Assembly: GCA_964646205.1 (NCBI GenBank)
Contig: CAZYAZ010000011.1
Span: forward strand, 1 to 64,000
DNA from: UBA8437 sp964646205
GTDB lineage: Bacteria; Planctomycetota; Planctomycetia; Planctomycetales; Planctomycetaceae
Length of the DNA stretch: 64,000 nt
Direction of reading: 5' to 3'
The stretch's first letter is position 1. Each line of letters opens with the position of its first letter. A program made the translations under genes and the position numbers. Positions 63,166-64,000 of this stretch are shown one piece after another. Below the pieces are notes generated by a model that ran no database searches, was not told the DNA's origin, and was given only the letters and a program-made list of their open reading frames with translations.

Positions 63166-64000
63166 ATGGCCCAGGTTGCGAACACTCTGACCACTCAAGA
63201 CCTGCGGGAACGCGTGGGGCAGCTGCCTCGCTACCAACTGGGGCACCTGCCCACGCCCCTGGAGTTTCTGCCCCGGTTTTCCAAGGCGATCGGTGGTCCA
63301 CCGATCTATATCAAGCGAGACGACTGTACCGGCCTGGCTTTTGGTGGCAACAAGACACGGCACAACGAGTTTTTGATCGCTGATGCACTGGAGAAGGAAG
63401 CCGACCTGGTGGTCTGGGGTGCGGGAGTTCAAAGCAACAACTGTCGCCAGACGGCTGCGGCGTGTGCCAAGGCCGGGCTGGATGTTCACCTTGTGCTCGG
63501 TCGAGGCAAGCCGGCCGATGGGCCTGACCTGATCCAGGGCAACCTGTTGCTGGATCACCTGGTCGGGGCTCATGTCGAGATCATTGATGGACAGGTGGGG
63601 CCGGAGGTCGACGCGAGGATTCTCGAGGTGGCGGCCGAGTACCGTCAACAGGGACGCAACGTGTACGAGTGGGACCGGTACACGGTGAAGAGCCTGGCGG
63701 CGGTGAGTTACGTTCTGTGCCTGGTCGAGATCATCGAGCAGGCGCGGGCAGACGATCAACTGGAGGCCCATTCCGACGGTTGGTCGCCCCAGGCCGTTTA
63801 TGGGTGTTCGGCTGGATCGACGGGGGCAGGCATGGTTCTGGCTGCCGCGGCCATGGGGGCGGATTACCCGGTCCGCCACGTGGCCCCGATTGTCTGGCCA
63901 TGGGACACCCGGGCCGACATGGCCAAGATCGCGACGGAGGCCGGTGAACGGATTGGTGTGGACGCTTCGTTTGAAGGTGCCGACATCGAATTGTTCGAGG
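63166..64000 (+). CDS. PLP-dependent D-cysteine desulfhydrase / ACC deaminase-like protein (cut by window edge)
   Basis: The first 278 codons; the frame is open to the window end. Motifs: PRYQLGHLPTPLEFLPR, IKRDDCTGLAFGGNKTRHNEF (Lys in GGNKTR holds PLP), VVWGAGVQSNNCRQTAAACAK and VYGCSAGSTGAGMVLA (phosphate loop). This matches the D-cysteine desulfhydrase / 1-aminocyclopropane-1-carboxylate deaminase group (about 330-350 residues when whole). Start ATG 63166. Confidence 0.88.
   Translation, partial: MAQVANTLTTQDLRERVGQLPRYQLGHLPTPLEFLPRFSKAIGGPPIYIKRDDCTGLAFGGNKTRHNEFLIADALEKEADLVVWGAGVQSNNCRQTAAACAKAGLDVHLVLGRGKPADGPDLIQGNLLLDHLVGAHVEIIDGQVGPEVDARILEVAAEYRQQGRNVYEWDRYTVKSLAAVSYVLCLVEIIEQARADDQLEAHSDGWSPQAVYGCSAGSTGAGMVLAAAAMGADYPVRHVAPIVWPWDTRADMAKIATEAGERIGVDASFEGADIELFE

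Overview
The window looks like a chromosomal piece of a planctomycete, probably a Pirellulales-type or related marine lineage assembled from a metagenome or draft genome. The evidence is GC-rich coding sequence, two DUF1080 (3-keto-disaccharide hydrolase-like) exported proteins, a DUF1598 protein, a large RTX protein that opens with the LEDRTLL motif typical of planctomycete surface proteins, and several exported proteins of planctomycete style. Most genes are housekeeping or metabolic. I see no phage, transposon, CRISPR array or defence island. Two runs of exactly 100 N (42633-42732 and 44677-44776) are scaffold joins.

Layout. 1-9.9 kb: tail of a tRNA, an exported cyanophycinase-like peptidase, an RTX protein, a 4Fe-4S-type APS reductase, a DUF1598 protein, MutM and RNase D. 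9.9-14.7 kb: HisA-like protein and a sensor kinase with a CXXCH motif, an LRR lipoprotein, LOG and STAS proteins. 14.7-18.2 kb: a three-gene succinate dehydrogenase operon. 18.3-28.5 kb: two Gfo/Idh/MocA oxidoreductases, an OYE-like enzyme, hydrolases, IspH and an MDR reductase. 28.5-35.8 kb: thiS-thiG, a PDZ protein, a Clp_N/ThiD2-like/ThiE fusion, and divergently from it clpC plus a methyltransferase. 36-42.5 kb: AI-2E permease, exported MBL protein, DUF374 acyltransferase, ThiF/MoeB-like E1 and a YkgJ-type cysteine-cluster protein. 42.5-45.1 kb: a decayed porin tail, an intact OprO/P-type porin and a truncated SGNH-like gene, all around the two gaps. 45.1-64 kb: GT-C-like membrane protein, metG, a selenoprotein, SGNH esterase, maf-dus, twin MFS transporters, aroB, creatininase-like protein, selB-selA, a DUF1080 protein and a PLP-dependent desulfhydrase/deaminase running off the end.

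The most interesting system is selenium. The gene at 49383-50645 (minus strand) is split by one in-frame TGA that falls exactly in a thioredoxin-like CxxUxxC motif. The same frame continues on both sides, a hairpin starts three bases after the TGA, and the Sec decoding genes selB and selA lie 8 kb away. The predicted product combines a signal peptide, a Trx-like fold with Sec, a CXXCH motif and two PDZ-like domains, an architecture I do not recognise as described. The second architecture of note is the Clp_N-like domain fused to the thiamine-phosphate synthase encoded next to clpC.

A third recurrent feature is structural: at least six genes have their stop codon inside or at the centre of a perfect or near-perfect inverted repeat with no T-tract, in addition to two ordinary intrinsic terminators.
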